This document shows positions 37,876 through 45,802 of a stretch of DNA of 64,000 nt, in pieces. The number at the start of each line of letters is the position of its first letter. The first letter of the stretch is position 1. Source of the stretch: Candidatus Chlorobium antarcticum (GTDB taxonomy: Bacteria > Bacteroidota > Chlorobiia > Chlorobiales > Chlorobiaceae); contig JAVCDF010000003.1 in assembly GCA_030765725.1 (NCBI GenBank), forward strand, positions 1 through 64,000, written 5' to 3'. The position numbers and the translations under genes were made by a program. Under the pieces are notes generated by a model that worked only from the letters and a program-made list of their open reading frames with translations, made no database searches and had not been told where the DNA came from.

Positions 37876-38520
37876 TCAGGGTCTTTTTCCTGTATAGGCG
37901 GGAGGGATTGCTACTGCGGGTTTTGCCTGTTCTTTGGGTGAAAAAGGGATCTCCTTGACCTCTTTTTTCACGGTCTCTGCTTTTGAGCCCATCTGTATGC
38001 CTGCCGGGAGAATGCTTCCCATCAACTGGCCGAGACCGGCGCTGACATTGTCGAACATGTTTTTGACCTGTCCGGAGTTGTCTATGTTCTGAAGGATGTT
38101 GGTCCAAAACCTTCCGAGTTCCTGAACTGAACTCTGTATCTGGTCGGAGTTGATTGTGGCTGTAACGCCTTCAACAATCTGTCCGGTGGCGTTGCTTACA
38201 TTTTCAATTATCTCCTTGACCTGCACGGAGTTGATTGTGCTGTTAACGCCGTCGGCAAGCTGTGTTGTTGCCTGGCCGACATTCTCTACCATTTCTTTGA
38301 ACTGTGATGAGTTGACGGTGGTGTTGACACCCTCTATCAACTGTCCGGTTGTGGTTCCGATGAATCCGAAAATCCCCTGCAGGGATACGACGGCACCGTC
38401 AATGAGAATCCCGATGTTGCCAATCAGATTAGCCATGTCACCATTGCCGGGTGCTGTTTCAGGCGCTTTTGGCTGCACTGCAGGCACTGGTGCTGCGGGT
38501 TTGTTGAGTTCTTCTGCCAT
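37876..38520 (-). CDS. csmH: Repeat-containing probable chlorosome envelope protein (CsmH-like)
   Basis: This 214-aa protein has a proline/alanine-rich start (1-27), a hydrophobic glycine-rich segment (about 30-56, MANLIGNIGILIDGAVVSLQ), three clear tandem 27-residue repeats (56-82, 83-109, 110-136) plus a degenerate fourth, and a charged proline-containing tail. The repeat consensus is roughly ATxQLxEGVNSTINSxQVKE. It has no cysteine and no signal peptide. Size and position between crtQ and dut fit CsmH, a chlorosome envelope protein of about 21.7 kDa; that link rests on remembered gene order, not on a match run here. An alternative is another amphipathic lipid-surface protein. Confidence 0.55.
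   Translation of the reverse strand: MAEELNKPAAPVPAVQPKAPETAPGNGDMANLIGNIGILIDGAVVSLQGIFGFIGTTTGQLIEGVNTTVNSSQFKEMVENVGQATTQLADGVNSTINSVQVKEIIENVSNATGQIVEGVTATINSDQIQSSVQELGRFWTNILQNIDNSGQVKNMFDNVSAGLGQLMGSILPAGIQMGSKAETVKKEVKEIPFSPKEQAKPAVAIPPAYTGKRP
38113..38355 (-). repeat. Three tandem 81-bp coding repeats
   Basis: Three in-frame units of 81 bp (27 codons) encode residues 56-136 of the probable chlorosome protein. Each unit has the pattern ..T.Q...GV..T.NS.Q... with a helix-compatible heptad-like spacing. A fourth unit (about 38032-38112) is eroded. Conserved DNA words such as GAGTTGATTGT recur at 81-bp spacing. Confidence 0.8.
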
Positions 38521-38624
38521 GATAAGTGGTTGATTGATGTGATGAATGTGATGTTTTCTCTTACTTGAATATATGAAATCTCTTTACCAAGTCCGCCACT
38601 GCTCCTGCGGCATTCGCCAGAGAG

Positions 38625-40028
38625 TCATTCATCCAGAGTTTTGAGCAGTTTTTCTGCCGCCTGTTTTCCGGAGAGCGCAGCGCCTTCCATGGATGCGAGG
38701 TAGTGTTGGTCGGTATAGTCGCCGGCAAGAAAAAGGTTCTTCACGGGGCTTATCTGGTCGGGGCGGAATTTGTCGACATCGGGTACCGCTTTGTACACAG
38801 ACTGTGGGATTTTGACAAGTGTGGATTTAAGGAGCTTTGCATCTCGTGATTTCGGGAACCGGTCGCGAATGTCTTTCATGACCAGTTCGGTGATGACATC
38901 GTTGGGCATTCCCATGAGCTGATGAGCAGGAGCGAGCACAAGGCTCATCACGCTCCCACCGTCAGCCGTTCCCATCCCTTTCTGGAAATCATCGGGGCAG
39001 GTGATGGAGACATCGGCAAAGGTTGCGAAGATGGTCCCCTGGGAAAACATGAGGTTGTCGGTATCGGTGATTTTTCGATCGAACCAGAGCTGACAGTTGA
39101 CAACCGGGCTTCCGGTGAATTCGTGAAGATTCCGGAAATATTTGTGCTGCAGCCATTCATTCGGTATGACTTTGGTGAGGTTGTGCACCGGCAGAGCGGA
39201 TATGTATGCGTCGGCCTCAACGGTGTGGCCGTCATGGAGCATCGCATGCTTGACTGTTTCGTCGCTGTTGAGTTCGAATCTTGCGAGCCTGGCATCAACA
39301 AAGATCCGTCCTCCATGGCTCTGTATGTACTGGCGCATGGGCTCAATCATCGATTCCCCCGGATTCTTCCGGAAAAATGCGAATTTCGTGGCTGCGTAGT
39401 CAGTGCCGAAGTATTTGAATATGGTAATCATCGGCCTGGCACTGATGATATTGGGCTCTATGAAGTTCATTGCCAGGGCAATGGCGCGCCAGAGTTTCTG
39501 GAGCGAGTGTTCCGAGGCGCCGCGCAGGTGGTGCCACTCGGAGTAAGTCATGTGGTCCTGGCTCCGGAAGTACTCTTCATTGCCTGTCAGAGCAGGGAAG
39601 AGTCCTTTGATGAGGGATATCTTGTCCCACAGGGTGAGAAAATCAGTCTGCATGCCGCCCACTAGTTCCGCCCAGGGGCTTGGGAGGTTGGCTTTTTTGA
39701 AATAGGACTGTTTTCCGTCCGATTCGGAGTAAATGAGTGAGTGCTCTTTCCAGAGGTAATTGTTCTCAGCACCAACGCGTTTCAGGTACTCCTGAAGCTG
39801 CCGGTAGCCTCCGAAGACAATATGGAGCCCGGATTCTATGGAGTCGCCGTCGCTGTCTTTCCATACGGAGACCTTGCCTCCGAGCACTTTGCGTTTCTCA
39901 TAGAGTTCAACAGTGTGGCCTCGGTCTACAAGTTCTATTGCTGCTGCAAGGCCGGCTACACCCGCCCCGAATATGGCTATTTTCACGGTTGCTGTTTCTT
40001 TAATGATTAACGGCTGAGGGCAGTTCAT
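38625..40028 (-). CDS. crtQ: Zeta-carotene desaturase CrtQ (plant/cyanobacterial type)
   Basis: This 467-aa FAD-dependent desaturase takes zeta-carotene toward lycopene. It has the FAD motif FGAGVAGLAAAIELVDRGH and DSIESGLHIVFGGY. The stretch SLQKLWRAIALAMNFIEP followed by ISARPMITIFKYF matches zeta-carotene desaturase (SLKKMW..., ISARCMLTIFQLF) better than phytoene desaturase, which is why CrtQ rather than CrtP was chosen. The C-terminal FLAGDYTDQHYLASMEGA is the usual second FAD contact. The true start may be the GTG at 39986, which directly begins KIAIFGAG. Neighbours are the probable chlorosome gene and a small unknown gene. Confidence 0.88.
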   Translation of the reverse strand: MNCPQPLIIKETATVKIAIFGAGVAGLAAAIELVDRGHTVELYEKRKVLGGKVSVWKDSDGDSIESGLHIVFGGYRQLQEYLKRVGAENNYLWKEHSLIYSESDGKQSYFKKANLPSPWAELVGGMQTDFLTLWDKISLIKGLFPALTGNEEYFRSQDHMTYSEWHHLRGASEHSLQKLWRAIALAMNFIEPNIISARPMITIFKYFGTDYAATKFAFFRKNPGESMIEPMRQYIQSHGGRIFVDARLARFELNSDETVKHAMLHDGHTVEADAYISALPVHNLTKVIPNEWLQHKYFRNLHEFTGSPVVNCQLWFDRKITDTDNLMFSQGTIFATFADVSITCPDDFQKGMGTADGGSVMSLVLAPAHQLMGMPNDVITELVMKDIRDRFPKSRDAKLLKSTLVKIPQSVYKAVPDVDKFRPDQISPVKNLFLAGDYTDQHYLASMEGAALSGKQAAEKLLKTLDE

Positions 40029-40085
40029 GCTGCCTGCCGATTTCTTGCTATCCAGCAGGAATATATGAATTAATGGCTGGACTCA

Positions 40086-40265
40086 TCAACTGTTGAGTTT
40101 TTTAAGAGCTCTTTCAATTTCAACAAGAAACCGGAATCCCAGCCGCAGGCTTTCTTTAATTATAAAGTGAAGATCCTGATTGGCGGGAGGGCGCACCGGT
40201 TGATGATGCTGAGTCGTTTCTGGTATGGCTGCGGTCTGGGGTGCAGGTTTGCTGTTTTCTGTCAT
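40086..40265 (-). CDS. Small hypothetical protein upstream of crtQ
   Basis: A 59-aa frame begins at the ATG at 40265 (MTENSKPAPQ). It has a proline/glutamine/threonine-rich first half and an amphipathic, basic second half (ESLRLGFRFLVEIERALKK). No family is recognised. The codon pattern looks coding, but no clear ribosome site precedes it. A longer frame continues upstream to 40463 with a less likely start. It shares direction with crtQ, 57 bp away, so it could be cotranscribed. Confidence 0.45.
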   Translation of the reverse strand: MTENSKPAPQTAAIPETTQHHQPVRPPANQDLHFIIKESLRLGFRFLVEIERALKKLNS

Positions 40266-40499
40266 TGATGGGGGATATATTTGTTGCCGCAGAGTGTTAC
40301 AGCGGGGTTGTTGCTTCGTGAATGCTGAGTTAGATGCTTTGCGTAATAAAATAATTTGCGAAATTGGAAAAACCAGCGCGAACCTCCATTTTGTAGCCGA
40401 AGCGCCCACGATTTCCGTGAAATGACACTCGCTACCTAAATAATTTAAGGAAATGTGCGGCAAGGAGGGTGTTTTTTAAGAAATGCGTTGGTTATTTCT

Positions 40500-40525
40500 T
40501 ATAATTTTGTAGTTTTCTTACAAAA
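40500..40525 (+). promoter_or_regulatory. -10 element and inverted repeat ahead of the Lrp-family gene
   Basis: A perfect TATAAT (40500-40505) is followed immediately by an inverted repeat TTTTGTA (40505-40511) and TACAAAA (40519-40525), separated by 7 bp. It lies 23 bp before the ATG at 40548. The -35 is not convincing. The dyad could be an autoregulatory site for the Lrp-type protein; this is inference. Confidence 0.45.
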
Positions 40526-40547
40526 CCGAACTAAATTCACTGCAGCT

Positions 40548-41072
40548 ATGTCGGGACACCTTGATCTGATTGATCTTAAAATTATCGAGTCTCTGGGCGA
40601 GAACGGCAGAATTCGACTGAGTGAGCTTGCTGAAGTTGTGGGTCTTTCGATTCCCTCTGTCAGTGAACGGATGGACAAGTTGCAGAAAAATGGCATCATC
40701 AAGCGATTTACCGCCGAGATTGATGAACGGCAGCTCGGTTTTGACATTCAGGCCTTTGTAAGGGTGGGTTTGGATTCCTCGAAGCATTATAAGTCGTTCC
40801 TTGAACATGTCATGAAAGAGGACGAGATTATGGAGTGTTTTTCAGTAACAGGCGAGGGATCGCACATCATGCGGGTTATGACGCATAATACTGCGTCACT
40901 CGAAAAGTTTCTTTCACGCATTCAGAGTTGGCCGGGCGTGCTGAGCACCAATACGAGTTTTGTGCTTTCACAGCTTAAGAAAACCAGAAAGATTACTTCG
41001 GAGATTGTCCGGGCAAATCTTCAGGATCGCCAGGTGCTACTGACCTATGACGAGAAAAAGTCGAGAAAATAA
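40548..41072 (+). CDS. Lrp/AsnC-family transcriptional regulator
   Basis: This 174-aa protein has an N-terminal AsnC-type helix-turn-helix (LDLIDLKIIESLGENGRIRLSELAEVVGLSIPSVSERMDKL; key parts DLKIIESLGENGR and SIPSVSERM) and a C-terminal RAM ligand-binding domain (about residues 70-150, including CFSVTGEGSHIMRV). The ATG at 40548 gives the family's usual length. The next gene, glutamine synthetase, is 86 bp downstream in the same direction, so nitrogen or amino-acid control of glnA is plausible. Confidence 0.92.
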   Translation: MSGHLDLIDLKIIESLGENGRIRLSELAEVVGLSIPSVSERMDKLQKNGIIKRFTAEIDERQLGFDIQAFVRVGLDSSKHYKSFLEHVMKEDEIMECFSVTGEGSHIMRVMTHNTASLEKFLSRIQSWPGVLSTNTSFVLSQLKKTRKITSEIVRANLQDRQVLLTYDEKKSRK

Positions 41073-41146
41073 TAGCGGAACAGGATAGAGTGATTTTAGA
41101 ATATTCAATTTCAGAACAGCAGAGCAATAATATTATGCTAAACAAC

Positions 41147-41153
41147 AAGGAGG
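41147..41153 (+). promoter_or_regulatory. Strong ribosome-binding site that decides the glnA start
   Basis: AAGGAGG at 41147-41153 lies 5 nt before an in-frame TTG at 41159. An upstream in-frame ATG at 41135 has no Shine-Dalgarno sequence, and its reading frame would run through this site. The TTG is therefore the more likely start of the glutamine synthetase. Confidence 0.65.
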
Positions 41154-41158
41154 ATCTC

Positions 41159-43303
41159 TTGAGCATTGAGACTAAACATGTGGTTTCGTCCTATTTCGGG
41201 GCGATGACCTTTGATCACAAAGCTATGCGCGCAAGGCTTCCCAAAGAAGTCTTTAAAGCTTTGCAGGACACCATCAAGGCTGGTAGGGAAATTACTGAAG
41301 AAATTGCCGGCGTAGTTGCGCACGGAATGAAAGAGTGGGCCATGGACAACGGCGCCACACATTATACCCACTGGTTCCAGCCGATGACCGGTTCAACTGC
41401 GGAAAAGCATGATGCCTTTCTCTCTATCGATCGTGACGGGACCGCCATTGAGCGGTTCTCAGGCGAGCAGCTGATTCAGGGTGAGCCTGATGCTTCCAGT
41501 TTTCCTTCCGGTGGTATGCGCACCACCTTCGAGGCTCGTGGCTATACGGCATGGGATCCTTCAAGCCCTGCATTCCTCATGAAGGGCGGCACAGGGTTGA
41601 CCCTTTGCATCCCGACCGTTTTTATTTCCTATAACGGTGAGGCGCTTGATGCCAAAACCCCGCTGCTTCGCTCCATGAACGCTGTCAGCAACTCGGCTGT
41701 CCGTCTTCTTGAAGTTCTTGGTGTTACAGGCGTAAAGCGCGTGAAGACATTTGCTGGCATTGAGCAGGAGTATTTCCTTGTTGACAAGAAGTACTCGTCC
41801 GAACGGCCGGATCTCGTTATGTGTGGCCGTACGCTTCTTGGTGCGCTTCCTCCCAAGGGCCAGCAGCTTGAGGATCATTATTTTGGAGCCATTCCTGACC
41901 GTGTGCTTGAGTTTATGCAGGAGGTGGAGCACGAGCTCTATCTGCTCGGTATTCCTGCCAAGACTCGCCACAACGAGGTTGCTCCCCACCAGTTTGAGAT
42001 TGCACCGGTTTTTGAAGAGGCAAATATCTCCGTTGACCATAACCTGCTGGTTATGGAGGTGATGAGAAAGGTTGCCGACAAGAAAGGCTTTGCTCTCCTC
42101 CTGATGGAAAAACCTTTTGCTGGAATAAACGGAAGCGGCAAGCACAACAACTGGTCAATAGGTACTGATACCGGCATCAACCTGCTTGATCCGGGTGATA
42201 CTCCCGAAGAGAACATCCAGTTCCTCGTGTTCCTTGTTGCTGTCCTCAAGGGTGTGCACAAGAGGGCTGATGTGCTCAGAATGTCTATTGCCAGCATTGG
42301 CAATGACCATCGCCTCGGCGCCAATGAGGCTCCTCCTGCCGTTGTTACCGCCTTCCTCGGTGAGTTGTTGGAGCGGGTGCTTGATGCCATTGAAAGCGGC
42401 AAGATTGACTTGAAGACAGAAAAACAGGTGCTCAACCTTGGCCTCTCGCAGGTGCCAGTGGTCAATAAGGACTATACCGACCGCAACCGAACATCCCCCT
42501 TCGCCTTCACCGGCAACAAGTTCGAGTTCCGTGCTGTAGGTTCCTCGCAGGCGGCATCAGTACCGAACATGGTGCTCAACACACTTATGGCCGAAGCGGT
42601 TGACGACATGGCAGACAAGATGCTTGCCAAAATCAGCGCAGGAAAAGATCGCGATACAGCCATTCTTGAGACACTGCGTGAAGAGATCACCGCAACAAAG
42701 GACATCCGTTATCAGGGCGACAACTATAGTGACGCACTGCAGAAGGCAGCAGAGGAACGCGGTCTTCCGAATCTGAAGAACACGCCGCAGGCACTCAGGA
42801 CGCTTGAGAGTAAAGATGTGCAGGCCATGTTCATCAAATACGGTGTTTTGAGCCATGAGGAGATTGATTCCCGTTTGAATATTCGCCTTGAGCGGTACAT
42901 AAAAGGTGTCGACATTGAGGCCCGGACGCTTCAGCTGATGCTCAAAACGCTTGTTATCCCCGATGTTTCAGAGTATCAGGGTGACATCAGCAGCTCCTAC
43001 AACAATCTGGCTTCAGCAGCAGCTGAGATTGGACTTTCCGACAAGGCGCTCATGAGCCAGGCGAAGCATCTCAAGACGCTTGCCGAGAATCTCTCGCTTC
43101 TCATTGACCTGACTGAAGAGCTTGACGGTGTTGCCGCCAAGATGGAGACGCTTGATGGCGAGTTTGCCCAGGCAGACTACTGTGCTGATGTTCTGCTTCC
43201 ATTTATGGTCAAAGTCCGCGAAGTTGCAGATCGCCTTGAACTCATGGTAGACCGCAGTCGCTGGCAGCTTCCGACATACTCGGAAATGCTGTTTGAGCAC
43301 TGA
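41159..43303 (+). CDS. glnA: Type III glutamine synthetase
   Basis: This protein of about 714 aa is a GlnN/GSIII-type glutamine synthetase, the large class found in Bacteroidetes, Chlorobi and some cyanobacteria. Characteristic stretches are THWFQPMTGSTAEKHDAF, FPSGGMRTTFEARGYTAWD (key parts SGGMRTTFEARGYT), GIEQEYFLVD, RHNEVAPHQFEIAP, GINGSGKHNNWS and DRNRTSPFAFTGNKFEFR. It assimilates ammonia. The TTG at 41159 is preferred because a consensus AAGGAGG precedes it; the ATG at 41135 would add eight residues. It follows an Lrp-type regulator, and a terminator follows it. Confidence 0.96.
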   Translation: MSIETKHVVSSYFGAMTFDHKAMRARLPKEVFKALQDTIKAGREITEEIAGVVAHGMKEWAMDNGATHYTHWFQPMTGSTAEKHDAFLSIDRDGTAIERFSGEQLIQGEPDASSFPSGGMRTTFEARGYTAWDPSSPAFLMKGGTGLTLCIPTVFISYNGEALDAKTPLLRSMNAVSNSAVRLLEVLGVTGVKRVKTFAGIEQEYFLVDKKYSSERPDLVMCGRTLLGALPPKGQQLEDHYFGAIPDRVLEFMQEVEHELYLLGIPAKTRHNEVAPHQFEIAPVFEEANISVDHNLLVMEVMRKVADKKGFALLLMEKPFAGINGSGKHNNWSIGTDTGINLLDPGDTPEENIQFLVFLVAVLKGVHKRADVLRMSIASIGNDHRLGANEAPPAVVTAFLGELLERVLDAIESGKIDLKTEKQVLNLGLSQVPVVNKDYTDRNRTSPFAFTGNKFEFRAVGSSQAASVPNMVLNTLMAEAVDDMADKMLAKISAGKDRDTAILETLREEITATKDIRYQGDNYSDALQKAAEERGLPNLKNTPQALRTLESKDVQAMFIKYGVLSHEEIDSRLNIRLERYIKGVDIEARTLQLMLKTLVIPDVSEYQGDISSSYNNLASAAAEIGLSDKALMSQAKHLKTLAENLSLLIDLTEELDGVAAKMETLDGEFAQADYCADVLLPFMVKVREVADRLELMVDRSRWQLPTYSEMLFEH

Positions 43304-43327
43304 GCGCTTCAATACCAGATGCAATAC

Positions 43328-43354
43328 AAAAAGGCCCGTATCCCGGGCCTTTTT
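43328..43354 (+). terminator. Rho-independent terminator after glnA
   Basis: AAAAAGGCCCG and CGGGCCTTTTT form an 11-bp perfect stem around a 5-nt loop (TATCC), ending in a T-run. It begins 25 bp after the glnA stop. Confidence 0.9.
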
Positions 43355-43383
43355 GTTATTTTAGAAAACCCGGAGCGGCGGGG

Positions 43384-43433
43384 GCACACTCATGACAGAG
43401 CATACTTTTTAGTACACTCTGTCATGAGTGTGC
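43384..43433. repeat. 17-bp perfect inverted repeat between glnA and a hydrolase gene
   Basis: GCACACTCATGACAGAG (43384-43400) is mirrored exactly by CTCTGTCATGAGTGTGC (43417-43433). The 16-nt centre can pair further (TACT with AGTA around TTTT), giving a hairpin of about 21 pairs with one interruption. There is no T-run after it, and a conventional terminator already lies at 43328-43354, so simple termination does not explain it. Confidence 0.9.
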
Positions 43434-43486
43434 TCATCTCTAAGATATTGTTTTGATTCTTGTTAAGATTTATTAAAAGTTGGGGA

Positions 43487-44380
43487 ATGCCCTTGAGTGT
43501 TACTGATTTGCTTATGACTGATTTATTTGCTGCAGAGAGCAGGTTTATTGAGTGTCGGGGGTTTCGCCTGCATTATAGGATGATGGGCAGTGGAGAGGAG
43601 CCTTTCATGCTTTTTCTGCATGGGAGCTTCCTCAGTATGCGCTCATGGCGTTTTGTTGCGGGGCCGCTGTCGGAAATGGGGACGGTTGTGGTGCTTGACC
43701 GTCCGGCTTTTGGAAAAACTTCACGGCCGGTGCCTTCTCGGGCGAATGGGGTCAGTTATGCGCCTGAGGCTCAGAGCGATATGATTGCTGAGTTTCTGGG
43801 ATTGCTGGGTATTGAAAAGGCGATTCTTGTGGGCAATTCAACGGGGGGGACGCTGGCTATGCTTACGGCTCTTCGCCATCCGGAGGTGGTGTTGGGGCTT
43901 GTGCTGGTGGATGCAATGATTTACAGTGCCTATGCTGCGAGCGGGGTGCCACGCTTGATGAAGCCGATTCTGAAGGCTGCGAGCCCTCTTTTTGCGGTGT
44001 TGATGCGGCTGCTTATCACTAAGTTTTTTGACCGTCTGCTTCTGAGTTTCTGGAACGATCCCTCACGGCTGAGTGCTGAAACGCTGGCAGGGTACAGGAG
44101 TGACATGATGGAGGGGAACTGGCCGAGGGGGTTCTGGGAGGTGTTTCTTGAAACCCATCATCTGCATCTTGATGACCGGCTTCCTTCCATCAGTGTGCCG
44201 GTGCTTGTGATGACCGGTGAAAATGACCGTACCGTGAAGGTTGAGGAGAGTTTTCGGTTGGCCGATGAGCTTGAGGATTCAGTGCTGGAGGTTGTTCCCG
44301 ACTGCGCCCATCTGCCGCATGAGGAGCAGCCGGAGGTGTTTCTTGGGGCTGTGCGGAAGTTCCTTTTGAGGGTGGTGTGA
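43487..44380 (+). CDS. Alpha/beta-fold hydrolase
   Basis: This 297-aa protein has the complete hydrolase framework: oxyanion HG in LFLHGSFLS, nucleophile serine in LVGNSTGGTLAM, acid in MTGENDRTV and the histidine in CAHLPHEEQPE. The substrate is unknown. The ATG at 43487 follows a weak GGGG ribosome site; an ATG at 43514 is an alternative. It lies 54 bp after a large inverted repeat and may be controlled from that region. Confidence 0.82.
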   Translation: MPLSVTDLLMTDLFAAESRFIECRGFRLHYRMMGSGEEPFMLFLHGSFLSMRSWRFVAGPLSEMGTVVVLDRPAFGKTSRPVPSRANGVSYAPEAQSDMIAEFLGLLGIEKAILVGNSTGGTLAMLTALRHPEVVLGLVLVDAMIYSAYAASGVPRLMKPILKAASPLFAVLMRLLITKFFDRLLLSFWNDPSRLSAETLAGYRSDMMEGNWPRGFWEVFLETHHLHLDDRLPSISVPVLVMTGENDRTVKVEESFRLADELEDSVLEVVPDCAHLPHEEQPEVFLGAVRKFLLRVV

Positions 44381-44484
44381 GGTTGTCTTTTGTATTGGCG
44401 GGGTTAAGGCTTATTTTTATGGCTGCATTCATTCAGGAGTATGTCTCATTGGTCTACATTATTTAAAATGTAACTCTATTTGCA

Positions 44485-45000
44485 ATGGTTGAGGTTTTTC
44501 AGTATCCCATGCCCTATCCGGCCCTCTGGCTGGATTATTACTATTATGCAACCTGGTTTTTGAGCATGATGGTGCTTGCTCTCGGATGGGGGCTGTTTTT
44601 CCGTTACGGCCGGTTCACCTATGCGGTGAATCTGGGGTGTTTCTGGAAAACCGCGATGATGCTGGTGCTGTTTGTTGTTACGCTTGGTGGGCCCATGTAT
44701 TACAACACCCGGTTTGCGGCTGAGCATGGAGAGGATGGCGCTTCTGTGAAAATAGATGGCAGCAGTCTCCGCTATCTTGACCGCAGGGGCGGTGAGAAAT
44801 CTTTTCTTCTGACTGAGATCACTGCTGTCCGTCAGGAGCCCGTGACCTACAATCCGCCTGCTAAAATTTTTATTGTTACTTCACGCAATGCACTCCAGGA
44901 TTCACTGTTTGTGACCAGAAATCTTGAGGGGTTTGACCGTTTCATTGAGCTTATTTCCGAGAGGACCGGGCTCAAAGCGAAACTGCAGCCGCATGAGTGA
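44485..45000 (+). CDS. Uncharacterised two-helix membrane protein with C-terminal PH-like region
   Basis: This 171-aa protein is not recognised as a named family. Residues about 17-38 and 55-72 are hydrophobic helices. The remaining 100 residues (ASVKIDGSSLRYLDRRGGE.., FLLTEITAVRQE, IFIVTSRNALQDSLFVT) have alternating beta-strand character like bacterial PH domains. The last bases overlap the coaX start (ATGAGTGA, 44993-45000), so translation is coupled to pantothenate kinase. Confidence 0.75.
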   Translation: MVEVFQYPMPYPALWLDYYYYATWFLSMMVLALGWGLFFRYGRFTYAVNLGCFWKTAMMLVLFVVTLGGPMYYNTRFAAEHGEDGASVKIDGSSLRYLDRRGGEKSFLLTEITAVRQEPVTYNPPAKIFIVTSRNALQDSLFVTRNLEGFDRFIELISERTGLKAKLQPHE

Positions 45001-45802
45001 AGGGCTGGTTGAGGGCCATCACCTGCTGGTTGTCGAAATTGGCAACACCACTGTGGTTGGGGCTTTGTTTGTGGGCGACGAACCGGTCGCCTTTCTGAGC
45101 GGCATGACAGCCGAACTTACTTCTCCTTCAGGGATTTCTTCTCTTTTCCTTCCATTCCTTAGCCGCTTTCCCGGGGTGTGCGACGCCGTGCTTAGCAGTG
45201 TGGTGCCGCCGGTGGAGCAAGCTGTAGGAGAGTGGCTTGATGGAGAGCTTCGGGGCGAGGTGATACGGATTAATGCATCGCTGCGGCTTCCTTTTCTCCT
45301 TTCGTATGATCCTCCCGAAGCCCTCGGGCCTGACCGTATTGCCCTCTGTGCCCATGCTGCAACGATTGAGGGTTCGGGGGCGGTGATTGCGCTTGATATC
45401 GGTACAGCCATTACTGCTGACGCGCTCAGCTCAGACGGGCGCTATCTGGGCGGTATTATTATGCCGGGTCTGGAGCTGATGGCTGATGTGCTTCATTCGG
45501 GTACTGCCCGCCTGCCACGGGTGAGGGTGGCTTTGCCGGGGGGGATTCTGGGCCGTTCAACCCGGGAGTGCATTCAAAGTGGTGTGGTATGGGGATGCGT
45601 GTCGGGGGTTGAGGGGCTGATTTCGAAAATCACCCGCTGGCTCGAAGCTGAACATGGCGAAAAAGAGGTACGGGTCATTGCTACCGGGGGGCATGCGCCG
45701 CTTCTTGCTCAGCTGCTTGATTATTCTTTGAGGATTGACGAACATGCCGTTCTTTATGGCGCCCGTTATCTGTTTTCGCTCAACTGCCAGAATGCCCGGT
45801 GA
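44993..45802 (+). CDS. coaX: Type III pantothenate kinase
   Basis: This 269-aa enzyme phosphorylates pantothenate in coenzyme A synthesis and is insensitive to CoA feedback. The motifs are GNTTVVGALF (phosphate 1), GPDRIALCAHA, DIGTAITADAL (phosphate 2) and GGIIMPGLELMADVLH. At the first motif it has E15 (VVEIGNTT) where most CoaX proteins have aspartate. The start at 44993 overlaps the preceding stop. It converges on aroB, with the ends overlapping by 23 bp. Confidence 0.92.
   Translation: MSEGLVEGHHLLVVEIGNTTVVGALFVGDEPVAFLSGMTAELTSPSGISSLFLPFLSRFPGVCDAVLSSVVPPVEQAVGEWLDGELRGEVIRINASLRLPFLLSYDPPEALGPDRIALCAHAATIEGSGAVIALDIGTAITADALSSDGRYLGGIIMPGLELMADVLHSGTARLPRVRVALPGGILGRSTRECIQSGVVWGCVSGVEGLISKITRWLEAEHGEKEVRVIATGGHAPLLAQLLDYSLRIDEHAVLYGARYLFSLNCQNAR

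Noticed and set aside
38625-40028. Phytoene desaturase (CrtP) as the identity of the carotenoid desaturase
   Set aside because: The SLQKLW... and ISARPMITIF segments match zeta-carotene desaturase better than phytoene desaturase, which has a different sequence at that point.
43384-43433. Terminator function for the large inverted repeat
   Set aside because: No T-run on either strand and a standard terminator is already present at 43328-43354.
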